Notes: generated from the letters alone by a model not told the origin. A stretch of DNA of 64,000 nt from Streptomyces sp. RPT161 (GCF_027533845.1 NZ_JAPZVN010000006.1:186001-250000), one strand, 5' to 3'. Shown: positions 9,234-18,623, counted from the first letter of the stretch. Program-made: numbers and translations.

Positions 9234-9848
9234 CTAGCCGGGCTCGGGTTCGTCGTGGATGGTCAATGCTCCGGCGAGGTCGAGTTCGGCGACAGTGCCG
9301 TGTGCCCCGGCGCGGACGAGCAGCACTGCACCGAGCGCGGTGCTCCAGAACGTCCTGGTCTCCACGTCGAGCGGTCGGCGGGCCCTCCAGCCGCGACCGT
9401 CGATGAGCTGGCTCACGAAGCGCTCGGATTGCCGGAACAGCAACTGGAGGTGCTGGTCGACCACGGAGGCGAGTTCGGGCTTGGAGATCCCGGCGGCGAG
9501 TGCTCGCGTGACTGACGGGAGCGAGGGCATGGCCAGTACGGCGCGGGCGATGTTGCGCCGAAATGTCGCCGCGTCGGGGGCTTGGCGACCGATGCGCTCG
9601 ATCCGTCGGGCGTCGTGCAGCAAGCCGAGAAAGGCGGCATGCACGAGCAGCGAGTCCTTGGAGCCGAAGTAGTAGGTGACCTGATTGGGGAAGACGCCTG
9701 CCGCGTTCGCGATCTCCGCCACGCTCACCTCGGCGCCGGGCCGTTCCTTGCAGAGCCGTGCGGTTGCCTCAATCAGTCGGCGCCTCGTCGCGCGACCGCG
9801 GTCACGCGACCGAGGCGACGTTGATCGAGCTTCGATTCGCTTCTCCAC
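9234..9848 (-). CDS. TetR-family repressor, divergent from KAS II
   Basis: The N-terminal HTH is clear (LIEATARLCKERPGAEVSVA then FPNQVTYYFGSKDSLL), followed by a helical ligand domain. GTG 9848 is preferred because the longer frame would read through both candidate operators at 9856-9900. This gives 204 residues, the usual size. Two identical-type palindromes lie between this gene and the divergent beta-ketoacyl synthase, so it probably represses both itself and that gene. The ligand is unknown; a fatty acid or acyl-CoA would fit the neighbour, but that is inference. Confidence 0.88.
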   Translation of the reverse strand: MEKRIEARSTSPRSRDRGRATRRRLIEATARLCKERPGAEVSVAEIANAAGVFPNQVTYYFGSKDSLLVHAAFLGLLHDARRIERIGRQAPDAATFRRNIARAVLAMPSLPSVTRALAAGISKPELASVVDQHLQLLFRQSERFVSQLIDGRGWRARRPLDVETRTFWSTALGAVLLVRAGAHGTVAELDLAGALTIHDEPEPG

Positions 9849-9855
9849 ACCCAAA

Positions 9856-9870
9856 TTGTATGTGATACAA
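9856..9870. promoter_or_regulatory. Candidate TetR operator 1
   Basis: TTGTAT-GTG-ATACAA is a perfect 6-base inverted repeat with a 3-base spacer, in the 66-base divergent region between the TetR and KAS II genes. Confidence 0.75.
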
Positions 9871-9885
9871 CAAGGCTCCGTTCGC

Positions 9886-9900
9886 TTGTATCGCATACAA
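9886..9900. promoter_or_regulatory. Candidate TetR operator 2
   Basis: TTGTAT-CGC-ATACAA has the same arms as the site at 9856-9870, with a different spacer. Centres are 30 bases apart. It ends 14 bases before the KAS II ATG. Confidence 0.75.
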
Positions 9901-9914
9901 GAAAGTTGAGGGGC

Positions 9915-11177
9915 ATGTACCGGACTGAAGTCGTCGTGACCGGACTCGGCGCGATCACGCCACTCGGTGGTGACGTGGCGGCTACGTGGAACGCCCTACT
10001 TGCCGGCGAGTCCGGCATCCGCGGCGGCGTCCTGCGCGGCCACGAGGACGCCGGCCTTCCCGACACCGTCGCAGGCACGATGGCGATCGACCCCGCCGAG
10101 TTGCTGCTGCCGGTGCAGGCCAGGCGGCTCGACCGCTCGCAGCAGGCGGCCTTCGTCGCGGCGGCCGAAGCCTGGGCAGATGCAGGCGTCCCAGAGGTGG
10201 ACCCGGACAGGCTCGCATCAGCGATCGGCACGGGCATCGGTGGCGTACGGACACTGCTCAAAGAAGATGACGTACTGGAGGCGGCCGGGACCCGGCGCGT
10301 CTCGCCACGTACGGTCCCGATGCTCATGCCCAACGCGGCGGCGGCGCTCATCAGTATCGAATACGGTGCACGGGCCGGGGTCTACACGCCCGTCTCGGCG
10401 TGCTCTTCCGGTGCCGAGGCGATCGCCCTGGGGGCCAGGCTCATCCGTGCAGGCGAGGCGGACGTGGTCATCGCGGGCGGGACCGAGGCCGCGATCACCC
10501 CGATCACCGTCGCTGGCTTCGCCCAGGCACAAGCGCTGTCGCGGCACGCCGACGATCCCGCGTCAGCGTCACGGCCGTTCGCCGCGGACCGCAGCGGATT
10601 CGTCCTCAGTGAAGGCGCCGCTGTCGTGGTGCTCGAAAGCGCCGAGCACGCCAGCGCCCGAGGCGCGCGCGTCCACGCGGTACTCGCGGGCGCCGGCATC
10701 GCCGCCGACGCTCACCACATCACGGCGCCCGCTACCGACGGCTCCGGTCAGATCTCAGCCATGCGAAAGGCCCTCGCGCAAGCCGGTTTGGCTCCCGAGC
10801 AAATCAGTCACATCAACGCCCACGCCACTGGAACTCCGGTCGGCGACGTCGCCGAGGCGCACGCGATCGGGGAGGTCTTCGGCCGCGCCACCGTGACGGC
10901 TCCTAAGGCGGCGCTCGGTCATCTCTTTGGCGCAGCAGGTGCGATCGAAGCGCTCATCGCCGTCCTCAGTGTGGAGCACGGCGTCATTCCGCCGACCCGC
11001 AACCTCACGGCGGTCGGGGTCGGTCCCGACATCGATCTCGATGTCGTCGCAGAGCGACGAGACGTCCCCCAGGAGGCTGTGCTGAGCAACTCCTTCGGGT
11101 TCGGTGGGCAGAACGTCTCACTTATCTTCACCAGCGCACGGCACCACGAGTCCTGTACGGCCTCGATCGCATCATGA
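9915..11177 (+). CDS. Beta-ketoacyl-ACP synthase II (FabF-like)
   Basis: This 420-residue condensing enzyme would extend acyl-ACP with malonyl-ACP. The active-site cysteine is C163 in SACSSGAEAI. The two histidines lie in NAHATGTPVGD and LGHLFGAAGAIE, with the conserved lysine just before. The glycine-rich ending NSFGFGGQNVSLIF is intact. The start VVVTGLGAITPLGG is the family's usual beginning. No acyl carrier protein or other fatty-acid gene is adjacent, so this is a stand-alone extra KAS, possibly for an unusual fatty acid or as a replacement enzyme. It is divergent from a TetR gene with two shared operators. Confidence 0.92.
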   Translation: MYRTEVVVTGLGAITPLGGDVAATWNALLAGESGIRGGVLRGHEDAGLPDTVAGTMAIDPAELLLPVQARRLDRSQQAAFVAAAEAWADAGVPEVDPDRLASAIGTGIGGVRTLLKEDDVLEAAGTRRVSPRTVPMLMPNAAAALISIEYGARAGVYTPVSACSSGAEAIALGARLIRAGEADVVIAGGTEAAITPITVAGFAQAQALSRHADDPASASRPFAADRSGFVLSEGAAVVVLESAEHASARGARVHAVLAGAGIAADAHHITAPATDGSGQISAMRKALAQAGLAPEQISHINAHATGTPVGDVAEAHAIGEVFGRATVTAPKAALGHLFGAAGAIEALIAVLSVEHGVIPPTRNLTAVGVGPDIDLDVVAERRDVPQEAVLSNSFGFGGQNVSLIFTSARHHESCTASIAS

Positions 11178-11516
11178 CCTACGCGAACGCACCGTTGCCC
11201 GTTTTCCGTGGAGGGTCGCCGCCGATGGATCGAACGTACTTGGCCGGGCCTGCACTCCCGCTCATCCCGGGCGAGAAGGACCGCGAAGTCGACCGGGCAG
11301 AAGGACGCCAGCGACCACTGCAGGCCCAGCGTCGCGTTCGTCGCCGCTGAGCAGATTGCTCACCTTGGCCTCGGCCAATGCCTCCCACGGCGGGCGGCGG
11401 CAGAGCGGCCATGCCTTATCTCGTGTAGTACAGGCCAAGGTGAGAGCGGTCAGCCTGGCAGCAGCCGGACATCAGCCTGCAGGCCGGTTCGATGGTGCGA
11501 CCCCGCCCCTAACCGC

Positions 11517-11784
11517 GCCACGAGCCCTCGACCTCGCTGCCGTCGCAGCCCTGATCACCGAACGCACCGGACATCCCGTGCGCCGCGTCGTCGCCGACGA
11601 CGAGGAGTGGGTGGCCGGACTGATCGAGCAGGGCCTGCTAGCCGACCGGGTGATGCTGCCGCTTGGCATGTTTCACGCCTCGCGGCGCGGCGAGTTCGCC
11701 GCCACCAGCCCGACACTGGAGAACCTGCTCGGCAGGCCCGCCACGCCGCTCGCCGAGGTCGTCCTGCCAGGCGCGGCATCCTGA
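11517..11784 (+). pseudogene. NmrA-like NAD(P)-binding oxidoreductase, C-terminal remnant
   Basis: Codons from about 11517 read ALDLAAVAALITERTGHPV, then LADRVMLPLGMFHASRRGEF and LENLLGRPATPLAEVVL. This matches the C-terminal third of NmrA-type oxidoreductases. The Rossmann half is missing; the upstream 11.18-11.5 kb reads as unrelated low-complexity sequence in all frames. It is a truncated gene. Confidence 0.65.
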
Positions 11785-11912
11785 GCCTGTCATCGTGGCA
11801 GTACGCGCTGAAGCCGAGCCGCGGCGGGCGTCTCAGCCCGCCGCAGCCGACTCGACCGGAGGCAGGGGATCGGCCTTCCCCGGGCACCCGCCTTGCCGCG
11901 CAAGGCTGCGCC

Positions 11913-12765
11913 TCACTCCCAGCTGAGTGCCGCGATGTAGTCCGGGCTGGCGATGCGGCTCTCGATGAGGTTGGGTGGGATGTCCATCTGTTCCACCACG
12001 TCCTCGGCCTGCGGGCGCAGCCGGCGGTGGATCTGGTCCAAGGTCGTGGACCAGCCATGTACCTGGCGTGGTGTCACCAGGGCGGACATCAGGTACCGCC
12101 CCGGCGCGGAGACCACCTGGTCGAGGCGGGCGGCACGAAGCAGGTCAGCTGCCACGGCACTGTCGGCGTCGTGGTCGGCCAGGGCTTCGACGGCCGCGCG
12201 AGTGGCGTGGGCGGCGGCGAGGGCCCGCGCGAGGCGGGACTGGTCGCCCCAGGCTTCGGTTGGGTCGACTCCTCCGGCAGCTCTCTTGTCCAGACGCGCT
12301 GTCAGTTCCGCGTGCAGCGCGCGCTCGTGCGTGTGAAACAAAGCGTCGAGGCCGTCCTCGCCCGGGAAGCCAGTGGCTCCCCTGGCTGGTTCGGGGGCGG
12401 GCTCTGCCGCCAGGGAGCGGGCGGCGTCCAGCAGGATCAGCCGGGTTGTCGCCACCTGCCGACTGGAACGCGGTGGTGAGGGCCTGGTAGTCGATGAGCC
12501 GGTTCTCCGAGAAGAAGCCGATCGCGCCGGTCGCGGAGCGGCAGCGTGTCACCGCCCGGTCGGCGAGCCGGTCGACCGCGGCGTTGGTGAGCGCGAGGGT
12601 CCGCATCACCTCGGGTGGCGGCCCACTGCCTTGTCCAACTCCGGTCGGTATGTCCCAGCAGGCGCTCGTCACGCGGCGAGCGAGAACGGTGGCGGCATAC
12701 GCGTCCGCCGCCGCGCCGAAGAGCAGGCGTTGCTGGTCGAGGTGGTCCAGTGCCGCGCGCTCGCG
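11913..12765 (-). pseudogene. Acyl-CoA oxidase/dehydrogenase, C-terminal half, frameshifted
   Basis: Two minus frames join near 12455. The first gives LDHLDQQRLLFGAAADAYAA, a helix-rich stretch, and GAIGFFSENRLIDYQALTTA. The second continues RLILLDAARSLAAE and ends QMDIPPNLIESRIASPDYIA. The pattern is the helical C-terminal domain of acyl-CoA oxidases. The FAD-binding N-terminal and middle domains are missing. Sequence upstream to 13.1 kb shows no further homology. Confidence 0.6.
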
Positions 12766-13116
12766 GCCGTCGCGGTCGACGGTGTTGCGGCGCGCGGACG
12801 CATGCCGACCATCCGGAACTGCTTGCCGCCCCGAGTGCCCGAACGCACCGACATCGGACATCCCCCCGGGGCGGGGAGAAGGAAACGTCATGCCCGAGTC
12901 AAGCTGGCTGCGCGGGCGAACCGTCATCGGCGTGCACGGTCTCGAAGTTTCTACCAGCGGCCGCTGTCCCCACTGCATGACCATCGCGGTGTCCGTGCGT
13001 GCAGAGCAAGGGCCATTCCACCGAACTCCAAGCCCTGATCGACGCGGTTACCACCCGGCAAGGCATTGATCTGTACCGCCCGGTTTGACGAATCGTCGAT
13101 AATAACCCCAAGGCAC

Positions 13117-13382
13117 CTACAACCCAACGAAGTTCACTTGTGAGGCTTGCGGGAACGGGCCATGTGAGCTGCGATTGGGCGGGGGAGGGGCGTGCCGGAG
13201 TGCCGCCGCGTATACCTTGAAGTGCCAGCCCGGAATACTTACCGGTCGGCTTAGGCACAGGTCTTTCAGGGCCTCGTCAACAACCTGGTCGACCTCGAGC
13301 CAGTTTCATTGGAGCAGGCGCCAATGACCATAGCTCCCGTGCGGGTGAACCCTGGGCAGACGGCGAGGACACGCACGTCGTG
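13117..13382 (-). pseudogene. Short-chain dehydrogenase, C-terminal remnant, frameshifted
   Basis: The minus strand reads DVRVLAVCPGFTRTGAM, the conserved P-G-x-T region after the SDR catalytic site. After a frame change near 13300 it continues LEVDQVVDEALKDLCLSRPV and SIPGWHFKVYAA, the family's C-terminal pattern. The stop is at 13117-13119. The nucleotide-binding half and the YxxxK site are gone. Confidence 0.6.
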
Positions 13383-14112
13383 CGAAATTCCGTTCACACA
13401 GCGGTAACTTGAGGTCGCGTAAGGGAACGTGCGCACTCGGCGCTGGTCGTCGCCGCCACCGCCGTCCTCACCTCGGGTGTCCCTGATGGCCTGCTCGGCA
13501 GGCACGCTGGCCCCGTGCCCTTGATCCAGCTCCACAAGGTCAGCTTCTTCTGCTGGCTGGCAGTGACCGGGCCTCCACGAATTGGCCCACATCCGGCGGT
13601 TGCCCCGCCTCATCGGCGTCGGCCCTGCGTAACGCCCCCGCCCGGTACGGACCTTCGGCTACCGGACGGGGCCGCCGCTGGTCCGTGCTGGCCCTCGCCC
13701 TCGGCGCCGGACTGGCCGTCGCACCCGCCGGAATGCACTTGGCGTCCGGGTGGTGACGTTAGCGTCAGGCGATGCGCACCACACCGTCGCCGGCACTGTG
13801 GTCAACGAGACAGTGGCACCGCGTGACCAGGAGCAATGATCATTAGAGGCCCACAGGTCCCAGGGAAAGCGGGAGATCGGCATTTTTTGTTGGCGCGGAG
13901 TCTGGCGCCTTGGCGGTCGGATTGGCACCATGATGGCCACCCCGCACAGTGGTGACGCAAATGACTCCTCGCGCCAGTCGCACCACAGTTGTCATCCGCC
14001 CGGGCTCCAACCGCGCCAACAACTACCGCACTTCGGCATCGCACAAACTCTGCGCCGCGTTCCTTCCCCCCTCACGTGGAAGGCCCTTCCGGCTTTCCGA
14101 AAAGGAGAAACA
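13383..14112. other. Intergenic / decayed sequence
   Basis: Open frames cross the region but none is convincing. A plus-strand stretch near 13680-13735 (VLALALGAGLAVAPAGM) resembles a signal peptide or membrane helix. Another near 13735-13838 (VVTLASGDAHHTVAGTVV) looks protein-like but ends after about 35 codons. They may be pieces of a lost exported protein. Confidence 0.3.
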
Positions 14113-14724
14113 GTGGCCACCACCGCGAATCCGGAGCATGTCCCCACCCGCCACACCGCATCGCCCTCCTTAGCCGCCCTGCGCCGGTTGCACGCCGCCG
14201 CGGCGGTTCGCATCGGCTTCGGACTCGTCTGGGCCATCGACGCGTCGTTCAAGTGGCTACCAGCGTTCATCCACGGCAAGACGCTCAGCGATGAGTTGGG
14301 CAAGGCCGCCGCGATCCACACCCCTGTCATCCACCAGTGGATCCAACTCTGGCACGACGCGGGCACGGCCGACCCCGGTGCCTTCGCCGTGGGCACGGCG
14401 CTGGTCGAGAGCTGCATAGCACTCGGCATGATCTTCGGTGTCTTCACCAACCTGGTCTTCATCGGCAGCGCTGTGTTCTCGTTCGGTATCTGGTCGGCAG
14501 CCGAAGGATTCCACTTGCCGTGGACCAAACCGGGCATCACCGACCTCGGGCCCTCGGTGGCCTACATCTTCGCCTCCCTCGCGCTGTTCACCGCCTTCGC
14601 CGGCGCGACGTGGAGCCTCGACACGCGACTACGTCCCGCCCTGGGCAGACTGGCCTGGCTCGCCAGTCCCACCGCCGCAGAGGTCGCCGTCCGCAGATCC
14701 CCCGGTACCGCAAGGACAACATGA
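14113..14724 (+). CDS. DoxX-like integral membrane protein
   Basis: The GTG start at 14113 sits six bases after AAAGGAG; the longer upstream frame is not needed. The 203-residue product has four hydrophobic segments, including RIGFGLVWAIDASFKWLP (first helix), ALVESCIALGMIFGVF, LVFIGSAVFSFGIW and AYIFASLALFTAFAGA. This is the DoxX/DoxD-like four-helix pattern, with the family's W..D..FKW near the first helix. Its partners and substrate are unknown. A hairpin follows the stop. Confidence 0.75.
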   Translation: MATTANPEHVPTRHTASPSLAALRRLHAAAAVRIGFGLVWAIDASFKWLPAFIHGKTLSDELGKAAAIHTPVIHQWIQLWHDAGTADPGAFAVGTALVESCIALGMIFGVFTNLVFIGSAVFSFGIWSAAEGFHLPWTKPGITDLGPSVAYIFASLALFTAFAGATWSLDTRLRPALGRLAWLASPTAAEVAVRRSPGTARTT

Positions 14725-14758
14725 CGCCCAGCCGTCTCGACCTGCTGGTCATGCCCTT

Positions 14759-14796
14759 CAGCCGCCGCCGGTCGGGACATCCCCGGGCGGCGGCTG
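14759..14796 (+). terminator. Hairpin terminator after the DoxX-like gene
   Basis: Arms CAGCCGCCGCC and GGCGGCGGCTG pair over 11 bases with a 16-base loop, 35 bases past the stop codon at 14724. Confidence 0.6.
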
Positions 14797-15261
14797 TACC
14801 TCATCGTCATGAGGAGGGCGCCATCGCCTGTCAACACGTAAGGGGCCACTGAGCGGGGGAGTTTCGGTCAAGGGCGCGCTGTCGTCGGCTGGCTCACCAC
14901 TGTGCGTTCCGGCATCGAGTGCTGGTCGCGCGAGGCACGCCGCTACCCCGGGACAACCCTTCAGGCACACCACTCGATATCAGCGTCCGAGCGGGTGGTC
15001 GCTGGTTGGGAGCCGACAGATGGCTCTGTCACGCCAGCGGCCCCCAGCGCGGCACCCCGGAGGAACGGCCATCCAGGTGGATCCGGAATCCGCACGGCGG
15101 TCATCTGAGGCGGCTCGGGCAGGGTTACGTCACCATCGCCGAGAGGCGTACCAGCGGGCGTAAGACAGGTCCCGGTCCGTGGCGTAAACACTGGAGGCGC
15201 CGAACTCCCCGCAGTGGTGGGAGGGGAGCCGTCGCCTCCCGACCGTCCAGGAGGTTCGTGC
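14797..15261. other. Intergenic region without a supported gene
   Basis: No frame here shows a recognisable domain or a good ribosome site. It should hold the promoter of the following membrane protein. Confidence 0.3.
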
Positions 15262-15672
15262 ATGCGCGTTGCCTTCCGCGCGCGGTACCCGACACGCATG
15301 TGCGCAGCCTTGTTGTGCCTGGCAGTGGCCTGGATCCATGTCCAGGACCAAGGCGGCTTCCCAGGCAACCGGACCCCTGACTACGTCGGCATCGGCTACT
15401 ACATGTTGGAAGCAGCCGCCATCCTTTGCGCGGTACTGCTCATCGTGGGCAGGCCGGACATGCTCCTGCGCGGGGGCTGGCTGTTGTCCCTGGGCATCGG
15501 GATCGGCCCCGTCGCCGGATACCTACTGTCGCGCGGTCCTGGCCTACCGGACTACACCGATGACCGGGGCAAATGGCTCGAGCCTCTGGGCGTGGCCAGT
15601 CTCGCTGTGGAAGGCACGCTGATCACGCTGGCCACGATCGCGGTCCTAAAGGACCGAAAGTCAAGGTCCTGA
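15262..15672 (+). CDS. Small membrane protein of unknown function
   Basis: ATG 15262 follows CAGGAGG by seven bases, which decides this start over an upstream in-frame GTG. The 136-residue product has four hydrophobic segments: MCAALLCLAVAWIHVQ, YYMLEAAAILCAVLLIV, GWLLSLGIGIGPVAGYLL and LAVEGTLITLATIAVL. Charged residues at the C-terminus (KDRKSRS) would face the cytoplasm. No family is assigned. Confidence 0.75.
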   Translation: MRVAFRARYPTRMCAALLCLAVAWIHVQDQGGFPGNRTPDYVGIGYYMLEAAAILCAVLLIVGRPDMLLRGGWLLSLGIGIGPVAGYLLSRGPGLPDYTDDRGKWLEPLGVASLAVEGTLITLATIAVLKDRKSRS

Positions 15673-15964
15673 TCAAACCAGCGGCCCCACTTCAATCGCC
15701 GCTAAGGGCTGTCTGGAGTCGCGAGTAGGAGCCTTCAGCCCCCAGATCGTCGCACCGGCGGCCCTCGGAGACCTTGACAATGCCCGAAGCGGTAGAAAGC
15801 CCGGCGCTCCTCGGTGCAAGCAGCCGCAGAAGTTCAATGCGAGCGGCCACTCAGGTCCCTATACGGATACGATGAGCGCGCTGGCCCAATCGCGTCCACG
15901 AACCGGCGCAGGGCCGAACCGCGTCCTCCCTTCCCCCTGAACACGGTGACCAGGAGAGTGCTCC

Positions 15965-16489
15965 GTGGCCGCGCTGACCAAGCCTGAGTCGTCCCACCCA
16001 GACGACGAGGACACATTGCGTAATGCTTGGCGGGACTGCCGCAACTGGTGGTCTCAACGGGCCACCACCGGCCAGAAGGTAGCCACAGTCGCTGCTGTTG
16101 CCGCCTGCGTCGCCACGACGGGAGCCATACTCGCCCACTCCCTAGGGCTGTTCTCCGCGGTCGACACTACCGTCAGCTGGACGCACGGCACATACACCGT
16201 CCCGCAGCAGTGCGCAAAGGGCGGGATCCTCCCTATCAAGATCAACAATGGTGCACCTACTGGCTCCACAGTCCGGGTAGAGGACCCCTACTACTTCGCC
16301 TCGCTTCCCCTCTACCGCTCCGGAAACTCTGACGCCTCCACTCCCGCCGTCGCGGTCCCCGCTCACGGCAGTGTCACGGTCTACCTCAAGCTGGGCGAGG
16401 CGTCCTTGGAATGCACCAACGACGCTACAGACGTGCTCAGGGTCGAATCCGACAGCCCGTCAAACCCGCCCGAGCCGCTAATTAATTGA
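15965..16489 (+). CDS. Membrane-anchored protein of unknown function
   Basis: GTG 15965 follows CAGGAGAG. The product (174 residues) has a charged, tryptophan-rich N-terminus (about 40 residues), one transmembrane helix (VATVAAVAACVATTGAILAH) and an extracellular part of about 110 residues. The two cysteines outside the membrane (PQQCAKGG and SLECTND) could form a disulfide. The outer part is rich in beta-forming residues. No family is recognised. Confidence 0.7.
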   Translation: MAALTKPESSHPDDEDTLRNAWRDCRNWWSQRATTGQKVATVAAVAACVATTGAILAHSLGLFSAVDTTVSWTHGTYTVPQQCAKGGILPIKINNGAPTGSTVRVEDPYYFASLPLYRSGNSDASTPAVAVPAHGSVTVYLKLGEASLECTNDATDVLRVESDSPSNPPEPLIN

Positions 16490-16613
16490 TCATTAATGAC
16501 GGCACCGCGTCCTCGGGTCGGGACCACTGTTTGCCCCGTCGTGCCGGGAAAGAACCGAGTAGAGTCGCGTCTGATGGCAGGACAAACTTTCGGAGCCGTC
16601 CACGGGTTCGCGG

Positions 16614-16835
16614 TCACACGTCCCAGGTGACCGGGAGGCTTTTCACGCCGTAGATGTCCGCGGTCTCCGGGCACAGGCCAACTTCTTCAGCCGTTACGGC
16701 CAGGCGCAGCGTGGGGAAGCGGTTGATCAACGCGGGGAATGCGACCCGCATTTCGACGCGGGCCAACTGCTGGCCCAGGCATTGGTGGATGCCGTGGCCG
16801 AAGGCGAGGTGCCCGCCCTCCTGCCTCCGGAGGTC
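16614..16835 (-). pseudogene. Cytochrome P450, heme-binding C-terminal remnant
   Basis: The minus strand reads [20 protein letters not shown], the P450 heme-ligand motif FGxGxHxCxG with the cysteine intact. The usual last strands follow to SLPVTWDV and a stop at 16614. Upstream of about 16835 the homology ends abruptly and a plus-strand gene fragment begins. Only some 70 of about 400 residues remain. Confidence 0.85.
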
Positions 16836-16843
16836 GAGCACGT

Positions 16844-16981
16844 GGGGCGGTCGGCGAGCGGCTGGGGCTGGACGCCTCGGTACGCGGCAAGCTGGAACCT
16901 TTGCGGGCGAAGATGACCAAGCTCGCCGCCCTGGGCTGGCTGCACAAGCGGGGCGACGGGCGGTTCACGGCACGTCCGTAG
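16844..16981 (+). pseudogene. Small HTH-like fragment, probably from a mobile element
   Basis: The plus strand from about 16844 reads [20 protein letters not shown] and then [18 protein letters not shown]. This resembles the C-terminus of small winged-helix proteins found next to Streptomyces transposases. It lacks a start of its own and abuts the truncated P450, so it marks the rearrangement junction. The family call is from memory. Confidence 0.35.
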
Positions 16982-17047
16982 GCGCGCGGGGCGGGCCCGT
17001 AACTGACGGGTCCCGACGGCAATGGGGATCGCCCTCCTGCTAAAGCA

Positions 17048-17947
17048 CTAACGGCCGCTGAAGAAGTCGGTGAGGGCGGCGGCGACGGCCCCGGGCTGCT
17101 CCTCGGGGATGTAGTGACCGGCGTCGGGCACGATGACGCCGGTCACGTTCTCGGCCCACGGGTTGATGGAGGCCGCCATATCCGGGATCGAGCCGTGGCT
17201 GCTGGAGATTCCGAGGACGGGCGCGGTCAGTCGCCGTTGCTCAAGTGCCGCGCGGTTCTTGCGCGCGGACTCGGCGGCGTCGCGGTAGTAGGCGAGGCCG
17301 GCGCGCAGGCCGCCATCGACGGCGAGGGCCGCGCCGTAGTGGTCGAGCTCTGCTTCCTCGAACGCGTCGGGCGCGAGGGACTTGGTCTTCAGGAACCAGC
17401 TGATGTACTCCCGCTCGCGGCCGGCTATCAGCGTCTCGGGAAGATCGGGCACCACGTGGAACGCGAAGTGCCAGGTCTTGAACGCCAGAGTCGGGTCGAG
17501 GGGGATCGCTTCCGGCATGGTGATACCGGGAATTCCGGCGTCGAGCAGCGCGACCCCGTGCAGTCGGCTCTCGTAGTTCAGGGCGAGGGAGAAGGCGACC
17601 CAGGCGCCGATGTCGTGCCCGGCGAGCCAGTAGTCCCGCACGTCGAGAGCGTTCACGGCTGCCTGGATGTGCGCGGCGACCGTGTGCGTGTCGTAGCTGA
17701 GTTCCGGATGCTCGGAATTGCCTTGGCCCGGCCGGTCGATCGCTATGACCCGGAACCGATCGGCGAGAGCAGGCATGACCTTTCGCCAGGCCCACCACGT
17801 CTGCGGGAACCCGGTGAGCAGGACGACGGCCGGTCCGTCCGGCCGACCGCCTTCGACGGCGTGCAGGCGGACGCCGTCGGCGTCGACCCAGCGGTGCGTG
17901 AATCCGGCCAGGTCATGCAGGGGCAGGGCGGGGATGGGGTTGGTCAT
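17048..17947 (-). CDS. Alpha/beta hydrolase, epoxide hydrolase / haloacetate dehalogenase type
   Basis: The 299-residue enzyme has the oxyanion region VVLLTGFPQTWWAWRKVMPA. An aspartate nucleophile, D112, sits in AGHDIGAWVAFS; this Asp in place of Ser is typical of epoxide hydrolases and haloalkane or haloacetate dehalogenases. The catalytic histidine is in DAGHYIPEEQP near the end. It is cytoplasmic with no signal peptide. It is divergent from a TetR gene with a palindrome in between, so it is probably induced by its own substrate. Confidence 0.9.
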   Translation of the reverse strand: MTNPIPALPLHDLAGFTHRWVDADGVRLHAVEGGRPDGPAVVLLTGFPQTWWAWRKVMPALADRFRVIAIDRPGQGNSEHPELSYDTHTVAAHIQAAVNALDVRDYWLAGHDIGAWVAFSLALNYESRLHGVALLDAGIPGITMPEAIPLDPTLAFKTWHFAFHVVPDLPETLIAGREREYISWFLKTKSLAPDAFEEAELDHYGAALAVDGGLRAGLAYYRDAAESARKNRAALEQRRLTAPVLGISSSHGSIPDMAASINPWAENVTGVIVPDAGHYIPEEQPGAVAAALTDFFSGR

Positions 17948-17995
17948 GGGAATCCTCCATCGAGGCGGGTGGACCGTGATTCGACGCTAGCACGT

Positions 17996-18015
17996 CTTGA
18001 ACTGATCAGTCCAAG
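17996..18015. promoter_or_regulatory. Candidate TetR operator between hydrolase and regulator
   Basis: CTTGAACTGATCAGTCCAAG is a 20-base palindrome with only one mismatched pair. It ends 18 bases before the TetR ATG at 18033 and lies 49 bases upstream of the hydrolase start. Confidence 0.8.
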
Positions 18016-18032
18016 ATGGGAGGATGGGCCGC

Positions 18033-18623
18033 ATGGCAGGCAAGAAGCAGTTCGACATGGACACGGTGCTCGACGCCGCGATGATCCAGTTCTGGCGCTC
18101 CGGCTACGCCGACACCTCGCTCGACGACCTGTCCCGGGCGACCGGCCTGAACCGCAGCTCGATCTACTCCTCGCTCGGCGACAAGGACGCGCTCTTCCTT
18201 CGCTGTCTGGATCGCTACGCCACGCGCTACGGCGACAAGTTCGACGCCGCCCTCTCGTGCGCGGCCGAGGACCCCGTCGCCGCCGTCCGTGCGTTCTTCG
18301 ACGTCACCCTGGGGCGCATCGCCGATCCCGCCGTGCCCGACGGATGCCTGATGGCCCAGTCGGTCATGGCGAGTCCGGCGCTGAGCCCGAGCGTCGCAGA
18401 GCATGTCAAAGAGTTGTTCGGCCTCCAGCGCCCGCGCCTGCGCGCCGCGCTGAAGGCCGGCGGAATGTCCGACGAGAACGCCGAGGACTTCGCCGTACAC
18501 GTAGCGGCCGTGAACCAGTCTCTCGCGGTGATGGGTAGGGCCGGGGCGAGTCCGGAGCAACTCCGGGCGATCGTCGGCGTGACCGTCGACGCGCTCGCGC
18601 GGGCGTTGAGACCGGTCGGATAG
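18033..18623 (+). CDS. TetR-family regulator, divergent from the hydrolase
   Basis: The N-terminal HTH is visible (MIQFWRSGYADTSLDDLSRA then GLNRSSIYSSLGDKDALF). The ligand domain ends VTVDALARALRPVG. ATG 18033 is chosen because GGGAGG lies nine bases upstream; the ATG at 18024 would leave no spacing. The protein has 196 residues. The palindrome at 17996-18015 is well placed for control of both this gene and the hydrolase. Confidence 0.88.
   Translation: MAGKKQFDMDTVLDAAMIQFWRSGYADTSLDDLSRATGLNRSSIYSSLGDKDALFLRCLDRYATRYGDKFDAALSCAAEDPVAAVRAFFDVTLGRIADPAVPDGCLMAQSVMASPALSPSVAEHVKELFGLQRPRLRAALKAGGMSDENAEDFAVHVAAVNQSLAVMGRAGASPEQLRAIVGVTVDALARALRPVG

Noticed and set aside
9234-9896. Longer TetR start (ATG 9896)
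   Set aside because: It would translate through both palindromic operators; GTG 9848 fits better.
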